The notes under the pieces are model-generated. The model did no database searches. It was not told where the DNA came from and saw only the letters and a program-made list of their open reading frames with translations. Positions 16,740 through 25,690 of a DNA stretch of 57,601 bases are shown piece by piece. The number at the start of each line of letters is the position of its first letter. Position 1 is the stretch's first letter. Both the position numbers and the translations under genes were made by a program. Origin of the DNA: an uncultured Methylococcaceae bacterium (GTDB taxonomy: Bacteria > Pseudomonadota > Gammaproteobacteria > Methylococcales > Methylomonadaceae). Location: assembly GCA_903917345.1 (NCBI GenBank), contig CAIXAE010000026.1, forward strand, positions 1-57,601, in the 5' to 3' direction.

Positions 16740-16822
16740 TATAGGATCCTATAGCTGTATTTTATGTTAAGTTGGAGTAAAACAGCTTTAGCTGTTTTAA
16801 AAGGCAATAGCTGAGGCTCAGC
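16740..16822. other. palindromes and hairpins between GT4 and dehydratase-like gene
   Basis: A perfect 14-base palindrome TATAGGATCCTATA (16740-16753) looks like both tips of a REP-like element joined with the centre lost. AAAACAGC/GCTGTTTT (16779-16798) and GCTGAGGCTCAGC (16810-16822) are further hairpins just past the stop codon of the GT4 gene. They may slow or end its transcript; no long T-run follows. The rest of the 204-base gap shows nothing clear. Confidence 0.4.
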
Positions 16823-16838
16823 ACTCTATTTTTTGTAA

Positions 16839-17972
16839 TTATTTCTGGTGTTCTTGCAATTCTCGATATAACTCTACGTAAGATTTTACCATTTGTTCTG
16901 CCGTAAAGAGTTGTCTATAACGCAATTCGGCAAGTTGTCCCATTTTTGCAGCTTGCTCAGGATGTTCCCACAAATAGTTCATAGCTTGCCTTAACGCTAA
17001 GGCATCACTGGGCGGAACGACTAAGCCCGTTTCATTGGCAATATTGATATAGGTCGTACCGGTACCAATTTCGCTAGAAATTAAAGGCTTGCCATACATA
17101 GCGCCTTCTAACAAGGACACACCAAAAGCCTCAGAGCGCAAATGTGAAGGAAATACTACCGCATAACTTAAGGTTAGCAAGGCAACTTTATTCTCATCAG
17201 ACTGATAACCTAAAAAGTGAATATTAGTTAAGCCTAATTGTGCCGCTTGCGCTTTCAATTCTGATTCAATCGGCCCAGCACCAACGATAACAATTGGATA
17301 ATCAGTGCCTTGTGCAGCCTCAAGCAAAATATGCAGGCCTTTATAATAGCGAATCAGCCCTACAAACAAAAAAAACTGAGGCGCTATTTTTTCTCGCCAA
17401 AAGGCCATTCGTTCAGGGTCCACCAGTGGATACGAGTGCTTATCTAAGCCTATTGGGATCACAGTAATATTATCTTTAAACTGAGCCAATACGTTACTGG
17501 TCGCAACATAATTTGGCGATGTCGCCACTATGCGACTCATGCTGCTGAGAAACTTACGTTTTAATGGCCGATAAAGCTTATTTAAATGGACTTGACGAAT
17601 AATGTCAGAATGATAGGTGACTACCGTAGGCTTACAAACACGGGTTGCAAAATGCACCACATCCATAAATGGCCAAGGGTAGTGGTAATGAATAATATCA
17701 GCTTGCTTTGCCAGTTGATAAAACCGCCAAAAGGCAGAAATAGAAAAGCCTGTTGAAGCAATCTGAAAATCTAAGTGTGCTCGATGCGCGAAATAACCAT
17801 TAATTTCAATGGTTCTAGAGTCTTTATTGGCCGTCAGCGACAGCACATCTACCTTAATACCTAGCTTAACGCAGCCTCTGGCAATTTGATTGATAACCTG
17901 TTCGATACCGCCAATGGTATCTGGAAACGAGGTTCTATAAAAATGTAAGACCCTTAGTGGTTTTTGTTTCAT
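16839..17972 (-). CDS. GT4 glycosyltransferase (WbpZ-like)
   Basis: 377 residues. It starts LRVLHFYRTSFPDTIGGIEQVI, the signature opening of WbpZ/WbdC-type mannosyl- or rhamnosyltransferases that add the first sugars of D-rhamnan/mannan O-antigens. Later motifs are HYHYPWPFMDV, VTYHSDI, the nucleotide-binding FVGLIRYYKGLHILLEA and the EX7E region SEAFGVSLLE. It overlaps the upstream GT4 gene by 4 bases (ATGA), so the two are coupled. It probably works at the cytoplasmic membrane with GDP-sugar donors. Exact sugar and linkage are not deducible. Confidence 0.85.
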   Translation of the reverse strand: MKQKPLRVLHFYRTSFPDTIGGIEQVINQIARGCVKLGIKVDVLSLTANKDSRTIEINGYFAHRAHLDFQIASTGFSISAFWRFYQLAKQADIIHYHYPWPFMDVVHFATRVCKPTVVTYHSDIIRQVHLNKLYRPLKRKFLSSMSRIVATSPNYVATSNVLAQFKDNITVIPIGLDKHSYPLVDPERMAFWREKIAPQFFLFVGLIRYYKGLHILLEAAQGTDYPIVIVGAGPIESELKAQAAQLGLTNIHFLGYQSDENKVALLTLSYAVVFPSHLRSEAFGVSLLEGAMYGKPLISSEIGTGTTYINIANETGLVVPPSDALALRQAMNYLWEHPEQAAKMGQLAELRYRQLFTAEQMVKSYVELYRELQEHQK

Positions 17973-19117
17973 GTCACAACCTCTTTATAAACCGCTGCAG
18001 TCTCTTTTGCACAGCGCTGCCAGCTAAATTTTGCTGCTTGCAGCAACCCTTTGTTTATAGCTAGCTTACGCCAACTTTCATCTTGCAACGCCTTATTAAT
18101 TAACACACTCAAGCTCTCGATATCCTTGGGCTCACACATCGTAGCCGCGTCTCCTGCCACTTCTGGCAAGGTAGAGGCATTAGAGCATACCACTGGAATA
18201 CCTGAAGCCATGGCTTCAAGCACCGGTAGGCCAAAGCCCTCATACAGCGACGGAAATACAAAAACACGTGCGCCTGCATAAATTAAGGGCAACTCCCTAG
18301 CTTCAACAAAACCTAAATAACGAGCCCAACCTTCTGAAACGGCAGCTGCAATGCGGGCATGCAATTGCTCGCTACGCCAACCATGATAACCTATTAATAT
18401 CAAAGGCCATTGCTGCCTAATAGCCGGCGGTAACAACGCATAAGCGTCTAATAAAGCGTCCAAATTTTTGCGCGGTTCAATCGTGCCTACATATAAACTA
18501 TAGCCTTGAAATGTTAAGCCTTGACTTATTAACGTTGAACTTAACTCATCTAAATGTCTAGGTCTAAAATCCTCAGAGCACGCCAATGGTACCGCGCGTA
18601 TTTTATCTAAAGGCCACGAAAAATAAGCAGCAACTTCTTGGCGTGTTGTTTCTGTATCTGTAATCAACATGTCGGCGCGCTTTAGCGTAAGAGCAATTTC
18701 TTTACGCATATATTTGACGCGCTCAGGAGGATGACAATGTGCCCAAGTAAAGATAGATAAATCATGAAAAGTACAAACCGATGGCCCAGCAAATGGTGGT
18801 AAATAAAAGTTAGGCCCATGATAAACATGATCAGTATAGCCGCGGAGAGCCAGCTGTTTTAATACCGGTGAAACTGAACTATAAAGTTCTCTAGTTAAGG
18901 TATTTTTAAGGATGGTTTGACGTAACTTATTTGAAGATACTCTATTAGTATCTGGCGTTGGTATAGGTACAGGCAGCTGTGCAAAGCGATAACCCGATAA
19001 AAACTTTAACTGCTCAATAGCTGCAATATCGTTTAAATGCTTGGCTAACTCATAGGTATAGCGACCTATGCCCGTCAAAGGAAAACAAATAGGATCAATT
19101 GATAAAATTACTTTCAT
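17969..19117 (-). CDS. GT4 glycosyltransferase (WbpY/WbdB-like)
   Basis: 382 residues with GT-B features: VILSIDPICFPLTGIGRYTYEL (acceptor domain start), HGPNFYLPPF, CTFHDLS, LYVGTIEPRKNLDALLDAY (donor domain) and EX7E in FPSLYEGFGLPVLE. This is the usual build of processive or bifunctional mannosyl/rhamnosyltransferases in ABC-dependent O-antigen loci. Its stop overlaps the WbpZ-like start. Upstream lies element E, then the broken gmd, so a promoter may sit in the 208-base gap 19118-19326. Confidence 0.85.
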   Translation of the reverse strand: MKVILSIDPICFPLTGIGRYTYELAKHLNDIAAIEQLKFLSGYRFAQLPVPIPTPDTNRVSSNKLRQTILKNTLTRELYSSVSPVLKQLALRGYTDHVYHGPNFYLPPFAGPSVCTFHDLSIFTWAHCHPPERVKYMRKEIALTLKRADMLITDTETTRQEVAAYFSWPLDKIRAVPLACSEDFRPRHLDELSSTLISQGLTFQGYSLYVGTIEPRKNLDALLDAYALLPPAIRQQWPLILIGYHGWRSEQLHARIAAAVSEGWARYLGFVEARELPLIYAGARVFVFPSLYEGFGLPVLEAMASGIPVVCSNASTLPEVAGDAATMCEPKDIESLSVLINKALQDESWRKLAINKGLLQAAKFSWQRCAKETAAVYKEVVT

Positions 19118-19177
19118 AAGAAATAAAAACAGTCATTTATTGAATCTATCTAACCTAATACTGAATGTTATAATACC

Positions 19178-19262
19178 ATAGGATGCGCTGAGGAACGAAG
19201 CGAATCTTTGTGCGTCCGTTACTAAGTGATGCGACTCATTCGTCGGCACATCCTATTTTATA
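19178..19262. repeat. palindromic element E (inverted pair)
   Basis: ATAGGATGCGCTGAGGAACGAAGCGAATC on the left and GTGATGCGACTCATTCGTCGGCACATCCTAT on the right are inverted versions of the same half-element. They share AGGATG(C/T)GC with a following ACGAA. The element sits between the GT4 gene and the gmd pseudogene. Confidence 0.6.
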
Positions 19263-19326
19263 AAACGGGCTTCTAAACCACTTTGAGTTTTTGACATCCC
19301 AACGAAGTTCCGATTAATTTAATAGT

Positions 19327-20449
19327 TTATTCACGCCCAACAACAACATTAAAGCCATTGTTTTTTAACAAAGCATGTTGCCTGGCTTGATCAAGATCAT
19401 AAGCAACCATCTCTTCTATCATTTCATCTAAGGTGATTTTAGGTGTCCAGCCTAATTTCATTTTAGCTTTAGCAGGGTTACCTAGTAAGGTTTCTACTTC
19501 GGTGGGACGAAAATAACGTGGATCAATTTTAACGATCACATCGCCTATTTTAAGTCCTGGTGCTTTATCACCAGAAATAGCCGCGACCAGACCAATTTCA
19601 TCTACAGCTACGCCTTCCCAATCCAGTTCAACACCCAATTGTGCAACCGCTTTATTAATAAACTCACGAACACTATATTGAACACCGGTGGCTATGACGA
19701 AATCATCAGGGGTTTCTTGTTGTAACATCAACCATTGCATTTCCACATAATCTTTAGCATGTCCCCAGTCGCGCAAAGCATCAATATTACCCATGAACAA
19801 ACAGTCTTCAAGACCTTGAGCTATATTAGCCAAACCACGGGGGATTTTACGAGTGACAAAGGTTTCGCCTCGGCGAGGTGATTCATGATTAAACAAAATA
19901 CCATTGCAGGCATAAAGACCATAGGCTTCACGGTAGTTAACGGTAATCCAATAAGCATAAAGCTTGGCTACCCGCATAAGGTGAGCGTGGATAAAACGGC
20001 GTCGTTTCTGTTTGTGGCGTTTCTTGTACCAAGCCATACAATTCAGAAGTACTGGTTTGATAAAAGCGAGTTTTTTTCTCTAAACCTAAGAAGCGTATGC
20101 CTTCTAAAAGACGCAACGCACCGGTAGCATCGACATCCACGGTATATTCAGGCGTTTCAAAACTGACGGCCACATGCGATTGTGCGCCTAGGTTATACAC
20201 TTCATCAGGCTGCACTTATTGCAATATACGATTAATATTGGAAGTATCGGTTAAGTCACCATAATGTAACTTAAGCTTAGGATGCAAATTGTGTGGATCT
20301 TCATAAATATGATCAATACGCATGGTATTAAACGAAGAGGCTCGGCGTTTAATACCATGCACTTCATAACCTTTAGCCAATAAAAATTCAGCTAAATAGG
20401 AGCCATCTTGACCGGTAATGCCGGTTATAAGCGCAACTTTACTAGTCAT
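19327..20449 (-). pseudogene. gmd: GDP-mannose 4,6-dehydratase, broken by a stop and a frameshift
   Basis: The three pieces add up to a normal GMD of about 373 residues: [73 protein letters not shown], and [19 protein letters not shown]. An in-frame TAA at 20216-20218 replaces the Glu codon in RILQ-E-VQPDEVY (GAA to TAA). One extra G in a GGG run (19971-19973) shifts [12 protein letters not shown] out of frame. Catalytic parts are split over different frames, so no full enzyme can be made without readthrough. The lesions could be genuine decay or, for the G-run, a sequencing error. It would supply GDP-4-keto-6-deoxymannose to the cluster. Confidence 0.88.
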
Positions 20450-21099
20450 AATGTTAATTAGTCTCTAATCTTTAAATTTTATTGAAATTGTCATTTTAAA
20501 CAGGCATCTGTTCTATAAAACAGCCCGTCCCCCTACTTATATCGGCAAATAATCTGCTGCAAAGCTTTATAAACTTAGCTAAGCAGGATTGGATTGGCCT
20601 TTAATTGGCGACTTTCTAAAAGACAGTAATAATATCGTCTTTCTAAGAATAAGTCCATTTATGGACGACCTATAGGCCGTGATTTAAACTAGCCAATGAC
20701 TACCAACATAAGACGGAACAGTGTAAAAAATATATCGCTCCTAGGCTCTAAATCAACTGATACTGAAATGACTCAAATCTCTATCGAACTTAAAGTGTTA
20801 ATAGAACAAATGCGTGAACAGATCCAAAATATTGAGTGATATTTTAGACACTCCTTCCGCATACTTACAAAATACCTTAGTAAACATTAACTCCACTTAT
20901 GAGCTCTGAAAAATGCCCTTAGTAAGCAGTAAGTCCTCTTTTGCAAGCTGACACTCACCTTTTGCCAGAATTTTCTAGCCTGTGCAAGCCATAAGCCACC
21001 TTGTTACACCTTTAGCAAGATGAGTTAGAGATGTTATTTGCATAATTTCTGCTGTAGGCTTTATCATCAGCACTTTATAGTTAATCTTAACTCCTTACC
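20450..21099. other. 650-base intergenic region between gmd and lnt
   Basis: Boundary between the minus-strand surface cluster and plus-strand core genes. It should hold the promoters for both directions, but none stands out. A 47-codon frame (20696-20839, ending LKVLIEQMREQIQNIE) has no ribosome site and is not called. The right part, 20875-21020, shows degenerate 21-nt periodicity, listed separately. Confidence 0.5.
20875..21020. repeat. degenerate 20-22-bp periodic tract
   Basis: Words such as CTTAGTAAAC, CTTATGAGC, CTTAGTAAGC, CTTTTGCAAGC, CTTTTGCCAGA and CTGTGCAAGCC recur at 20-22-base steps (starts near 20876, 20896, 20918, 20938, 20959, 20980). There is no clear reading frame. The unit containing TTGCAA then CTGA resembles a unit of the 6193 tract. 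Confidence 0.4.
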
Positions 21100-22617
21100 A
21101 TGCCAAGATTCTTAACACATTACTGGCAAGTATTCGCTCTACTGACGGGTGCTTTATTCACCCTTAGTTTTGCACCGTTCAATTACCCTTACTTAGCCCC
21201 CCTTGCCCTGAGCCTCTTGTTTTATAGCTGGCAAAATACGCCTCCACTGCGTGCTTTTTTAATCGGCTATGGCTTTGGCATCGGTTCTTTTGGGGTAGGC
21301 ATCTCTTGGGTTTATATCAGCGTGCATGACTTCGGCGGTGCTAATAGCGTTAATGCTATCCTTATCACGCTGTTATGTGTGCTTTTTTGGGGCGTATTCC
21401 CCGCCTTGGCCGGTTATATTTCTGCAAAAACACGACTTAATAAAAGCCAAAAGCTGTCTTATATCGCCCTGCCTGTTATCTGGATGCTGGTTGAATACTG
21501 TCGTGGTGAACTCATCCTAAATGGCTTTCCGTGGCTACAAATAGCTTACGCACAATTAGATACCCCCTTAGCCGGTTATATTCCTGTGCTGGGCGCTTAT
21601 GGCACTGGCCTTATCAGTACTTTAATGGCGGCAGGACTGATGGGTGTTTTTCAGCAGCCCCGCTATCAAATGGTATTTATCGCGCTTTTACTTACCACGT
21701 TAAGCCTAGGGGCCACGCTAAAGTCGGTGCAATGGACACAGTCCAGCGGTGCGCCTATTAAAGTGTCTTTACTGCAAGGCAATTTAACGCAAGACCAAAA
21801 GTGGCTGCCTGAAAACAAAGCCAAAACCTTGCTATGGTATAAAGCAAATACCGAAGCGCACTGGGATTCTGAGCTTATTATCTGGCCAGAAACCGCTATT
21901 CCCGCTTATTTATCAGAAGTTAATGATTGGTTTATTCAACCGTTATCAAAACAAGCTGAACAACACCAATCAACTGTGGTGGTAAGTTTACCGATTAAAA
22001 ACGAAGCCATTAACGAGAAATACAATGCCGTTATAACCTTAGGTAAAGACTCCGGTTTTTATAAAAAACGCCACCTATTACCTTTTGGCGAGTTCCTCCC
22101 TTTACAGCCCTTATCAGGGTTTATCTTAAATAGTCTGGCCATAAAATTAGGGGATTTTAACGCCGGAGATACTCATCAACCTTTATTAAAGGTCGCAGGC
22201 TATCCTTTTTTAACGACGATCTGTTATGAAGATGCCTTTGGCGCACTGGGGCTCGTTAATATTGATCAAGCGGCTTTATTAATTAACCTCACCAATGACG
22301 CATGGTTTGGCGATTCAATAGAGCCGCATCAGCACTTACAACTGGCTAGAATGCGTGCTTTAGAAACAGGGCGTTTTTTATTACGCGCCACTAATACAGG
22401 TATTACAGCCATCGTGGATGCCAAAGGCCAGGTGATCCAACAGGCACCTTTATTTGAGCCCGCCACACTTACCGACCGCATTACCCCTTTGACCGGGCTA
22501 ACACCTTATGCCCGCATCGGTGACCGACCGATACTGGCATTATTGGTTTCAGTATTTTTTATACTGATAGGGCTATCAAACCCTAATCGCCGACATATTT
22601 CCGCTGATGCCTTATAG
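21100..22617 (+). CDS. lnt: apolipoprotein N-acyltransferase
   Basis: 505 residues, normal length. About seven N-terminal membrane segments (residues 10-210) precede a nitrilase-like periplasmic domain. The catalytic triad is visible as Glu264 (IIWPETAIP), Lys323 (YKKRHLLPFGEF) and Cys375 (TTICYEDAFG). It adds the third acyl chain to the N-terminal Cys of lipoproteins in the inner membrane. The Lon-like gene follows after 65 bases on the same strand. Confidence 0.97.
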   Translation: MPRFLTHYWQVFALLTGALFTLSFAPFNYPYLAPLALSLLFYSWQNTPPLRAFLIGYGFGIGSFGVGISWVYISVHDFGGANSVNAILITLLCVLFWGVFPALAGYISAKTRLNKSQKLSYIALPVIWMLVEYCRGELILNGFPWLQIAYAQLDTPLAGYIPVLGAYGTGLISTLMAAGLMGVFQQPRYQMVFIALLLTTLSLGATLKSVQWTQSSGAPIKVSLLQGNLTQDQKWLPENKAKTLLWYKANTEAHWDSELIIWPETAIPAYLSEVNDWFIQPLSKQAEQHQSTVVVSLPIKNEAINEKYNAVITLGKDSGFYKKRHLLPFGEFLPLQPLSGFILNSLAIKLGDFNAGDTHQPLLKVAGYPFLTTICYEDAFGALGLVNIDQAALLINLTNDAWFGDSIEPHQHLQLARMRALETGRFLLRATNTGITAIVDAKGQVIQQAPLFEPATLTDRITPLTGLTPYARIGDRPILALLVSVFFILIGLSNPNRRHISADAL

Positions 22618-22682
22618 AACACGTCTATAACAATGTTAGAATGCTCAATTATTTATCATCTGCAGACCGTTAACCTTATTTC

Positions 22683-25073
22683 ATGTCCAGTCATTTAAAG
22701 CTCCCCATAGAGTCACTCAAACTTACTATCGATCTAAACGGTATTGATCTACCGGAAGTCCCTCGCTTACAGACTGGAATTTTAGGGCAGCCCCGAGCAC
22801 AGTCCGCACTGGAGTTTGGTATTGCCATGCCTAACCCTGGCTATAATGTTTTTGTGATGGGTGAAACGGGCTTAGGCCGTTTAACGATGATTATGAATCA
22901 TTTAGAAACACTGGCTCATACGCGAACTGCGCCGTCTTCTTATGCATATGTTGATAACTTTGATAATAGCCGTGAACCTGTTGTCATTGAATTACCCGCC
23001 GAATATGGGCAAGTTTTGAACAAAGATATTGAAAAGTTCTTAGATGATCTTTTAGAGAATTTTCCAGCGGCTTTTGAAAGCCCCACTTATCAACAAAAAA
23101 AATCGGCTATCGAGCGTCAGTTTAGTCAAAACTATAATGCCGCGATTGATATAGTCGATAAGAAAGCCCAAACCCTCAGCATTGCTTTATTTAAAGAAAG
23201 CGAAACGATTACCTTTGCGCCCATTAGAAACGACAAGTCTCTCAACGAAGAGCAGTTTCAACAACTGCCACAAGCAGAGCGCGATATTTTTCATAAGCAT
23301 GTTGAAGAACTAGAAGACTATTTAAGCGAAGTATTATTAGAGCTACCCCAATGGCGTAGGGCCATGATTGATAAAATCAAACAATTGGATAGCGATACGA
23401 TCAGCCTAGCTATTGAGCCTTTATTTGCTGAGCTTGAAGAAAAGTATCAAAACATAGACGACGTTATTACCTATTTGGCGGAAATCAAGAAGCATTTAAA
23501 CCTGTCGATTGCGGATTATTTAATGCCGGGGCGCACGTCTGATGCTAGGGAATCTGCTGCAAAACGCTTAGCCTTAAATGAGCTCTACGCACCCAATGTG
23601 ATCGTTGATAATAAACTAGAGTCGGGTGCGCCTATTATTTATGAGCCACACCCTATCTATCCCAACTTATTTGGCCGCATTGAATATGTCAGTGATCAAG
23701 GTGCCTTAATTACCAATTATCAAAAGATATGTGCAGGCTCTTTACATAGAGCCAACGGTGGCTATTTAATTTTAGATGCCGAAAAGCTATTAACCTATCC
23801 ATTTGTTTGGGATGGTCTTAAACGCGCTTTACAATCGGGTCGTATAGAAATTGAATCACCGTATTCAGAATTAGGTATTAATACCATTACCTTAAAGCCA
23901 GAAATTATTCCGCTGAATGTTAAAGTGATACTGGTCGGTTCTCGGGATATTTATTATCTGCTTGAAGAAATGGACGCTGAATTTAATGAAATGTTTAGAA
24001 TTCTAGCGGATTTTGACAGCTATATTCCGCGCAATGAGGAATCCATTCAAGGTTTTGCCTTGTTAATGCTTAAACATGCTCAAGACTCTGGCGCTAAACC
24101 TTTAACTCGAGCGGCCGTAAAAAGCTTAATCGAACACAGTTGCCGTCTCTCAGAAAATCAACATCATTTCTCTGCGCATATCAAAGACTCTTTAGACATT
24201 ATTGCGGAAGCTAATTTATTTTGTAACCAGACCCAACACACTGAAATCGACAAAGTTCATATTGAACAGGCGCTCTCTGCTAGAGAACATCGTAACGGGC
24301 GATTATCTCAAGCCATACTTGAGGAAATGTTAGACGGTACTATTCTTATCGACACCGAAGGTGAAGCCATAGGAAAGATTAACGGCTTAACCGTATTAGA
24401 AATTGGTGGCAGTAGCTTTGGGGCTCCGGCTCGTATCACCACAACCGTTTATCCGGGCTCCAGAGGTATTGTAGATATTGAAAGAGAAGCTGAATTAGGG
24501 CAAGCCATCCACTCAAAAGGTGTGATGATCTTAACCGGGTATTTAGGCCACTCTTATGCACAGCAATTTCCTTTGGCTATTTCTGCCAGTATCGCTATTG
24601 AACAATCTTATGGCTATATTGATGGGGATAGTGCGTCATTAGCCGAACTCTGCTGTCTTATCTCAGCCTTAACTCGCACACCGATTATGCAATCTTTCGC
24701 CGTTACTGGCTCGGTTAATCAATATGGCGAAGTACAAGCCGTCGGCGGCATTAATGAAAAAATAGAAGGCTACTTTAGACTGTGTAAAGCGCGAGGGCTG
24801 ACAGGAGAACACGCCGCCATTATCCCAGCCGCGAATAAACGTAATTTAATGCTAAAACAAAAAGTGATTGATGCGGTGGCAGAGGGCTTATTTGCTATTT
24901 ATGCCGTAGGATCGGTGAATGAAACCTTGGAGTTATTAACCGGTCAATACGCCGGTGAAGTCGATAATGACGGATTATATCCAGAGAACAGTATTAACTT
25001 TAAAGCCATCTCTCGTTTGAAAGAAATCTCTGATATGACGTCAGATGATGATAAAGAAGAAGCTGAAGCCTAA
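22683..25073 (+). CDS. Lon-like ATP-dependent protease (S16, LonH/YcbZ type)
   Basis: 796 residues. The N-terminal AAA-type region has a modified Walker A, VMGETGLGRLTM, with Arg-Leu in place of the usual Lys-Thr/Ser, a change I recall as common in this subfamily. A long helical insert (about 120-300) and an AAA core with GGYLILDAEKLL follow. The C-terminal Lon protease domain has Ser650 in DGDSAS and Lys693 in GGINEK, the Ser-Lys dyad. It lacks the N-terminal substrate domain of classical Lon. It probably degrades cytoplasmic proteins, targets unknown. It converges on the ftsN-like gene with an 8-base gap, so the two ends probably share termination. Confidence 0.88.
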   Translation: MSSHLKLPIESLKLTIDLNGIDLPEVPRLQTGILGQPRAQSALEFGIAMPNPGYNVFVMGETGLGRLTMIMNHLETLAHTRTAPSSYAYVDNFDNSREPVVIELPAEYGQVLNKDIEKFLDDLLENFPAAFESPTYQQKKSAIERQFSQNYNAAIDIVDKKAQTLSIALFKESETITFAPIRNDKSLNEEQFQQLPQAERDIFHKHVEELEDYLSEVLLELPQWRRAMIDKIKQLDSDTISLAIEPLFAELEEKYQNIDDVITYLAEIKKHLNLSIADYLMPGRTSDARESAAKRLALNELYAPNVIVDNKLESGAPIIYEPHPIYPNLFGRIEYVSDQGALITNYQKICAGSLHRANGGYLILDAEKLLTYPFVWDGLKRALQSGRIEIESPYSELGINTITLKPEIIPLNVKVILVGSRDIYYLLEEMDAEFNEMFRILADFDSYIPRNEESIQGFALLMLKHAQDSGAKPLTRAAVKSLIEHSCRLSENQHHFSAHIKDSLDIIAEANLFCNQTQHTEIDKVHIEQALSAREHRNGRLSQAILEEMLDGTILIDTEGEAIGKINGLTVLEIGGSSFGAPARITTTVYPGSRGIVDIEREAELGQAIHSKGVMILTGYLGHSYAQQFPLAISASIAIEQSYGYIDGDSASLAELCCLISALTRTPIMQSFAVTGSVNQYGEVQAVGGINEKIEGYFRLCKARGLTGEHAAIIPAANKRNLMLKQKVIDAVAEGLFAIYAVGSVNETLELLTGQYAGEVDNDGLYPENSINFKAISRLKEISDMTSDDDKEEAEA

Positions 25074-25081
25074 AAGCAGAC

Positions 25082-25690
25082 TTATTTGTCTTCTTCCGTT
25101 ACGAGTACATCGATACCATTTTGCCTTAACCTAGACTTAACCGTATTAACACTCTCCGTCTGGGTGTAAGGACCCATCTTAACGCGGTACCAATTAACCT
25201 CACCCATTTTGCTTTTGTCTACTTTAGACTCAATACCCATAGTCGCTAATTTTAAACGTAATTCATCGGCCTCTTTAACTGTTTTATACGAACCCGCTTG
25301 AATAACATAATGCGTTTCTTTAGCCTTACCCACCCGCTCTTCTCGTGCGCGTGTCTTAATTTCGTACTCAGGGACGATGACTTCTTTATCCGGTAATATC
25401 GTATAAAAATCAAACTGAGGCGGTTTAGGGCCTAGATCAACAACGGGAGCGGGCTTAACTTCTACCTGAGCTTTCGCGTCTTTCTGCTGTTCTACGGCAA
25501 CCGGTACTGGCGTATTTTCATCTTTCTTAAATAGCTTAGTAATCAAATAAGCCAAGCCCACTGCTATTAAAATAATAACGGTGGTAAGCAACATCCACTT
25601 CCATAAGCTAAAACTAGACTTGCGTCTATGCTCAGGCCTGGAGCGCCAGTTGCTTTTATCTTGAGCTCTTGATTTATAGTCTCTAGCCAT
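25082..25690 (-). CDS. ftsN: FtsN-like SPOR-domain cell division protein
   Basis: 202 residues. A basic cytoplasmic start (RDYKSRAQDKSNWRSRPEHRRK) is followed by one membrane segment at about 30-52, a Pro/Val/Lys linker, and a C-terminal SPOR domain at about 123-200 (HYVIQAGSYKTVKEADELRLKLATMG...WYRVKMGPYT). SPOR domains bind denuded septal peptidoglycan. The order priA, argS, then this gene matches the Pseudomonas-type layout, where the SPOR gene is ftsN and hslVU follows. hslVU is absent here. The start overlaps the argS stop by one base (TAATGG). Confidence 0.8.
   Translation of the reverse strand: MARDYKSRAQDKSNWRSRPEHRRKSSFSLWKWMLLTTVIILIAVGLAYLITKLFKKDENTPVPVAVEQQKDAKAQVEVKPAPVVDLGPKPPQFDFYTILPDKEVIVPEYEIKTRAREERVGKAKETHYVIQAGSYKTVKEADELRLKLATMGIESKVDKSKMGEVNWYRVKMGPYTQTESVNTVKSRLRQNGIDVLVTEEDK

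Noticed and set aside
16778-16799. Strong intrinsic terminator after the WbpZ-like gene
   Set aside because: The hairpin is real but no T-run follows on the minus strand; listed only as a hairpin.
19327-20449. Three separate genes for the gmd pieces
   Set aside because: The pieces join into one normal-length GMD once one stop and one G insertion are allowed for.
20696-20839. 47-codon plus-strand frame before lnt
   Set aside because: No ribosome site and no recognisable family; too short to support.
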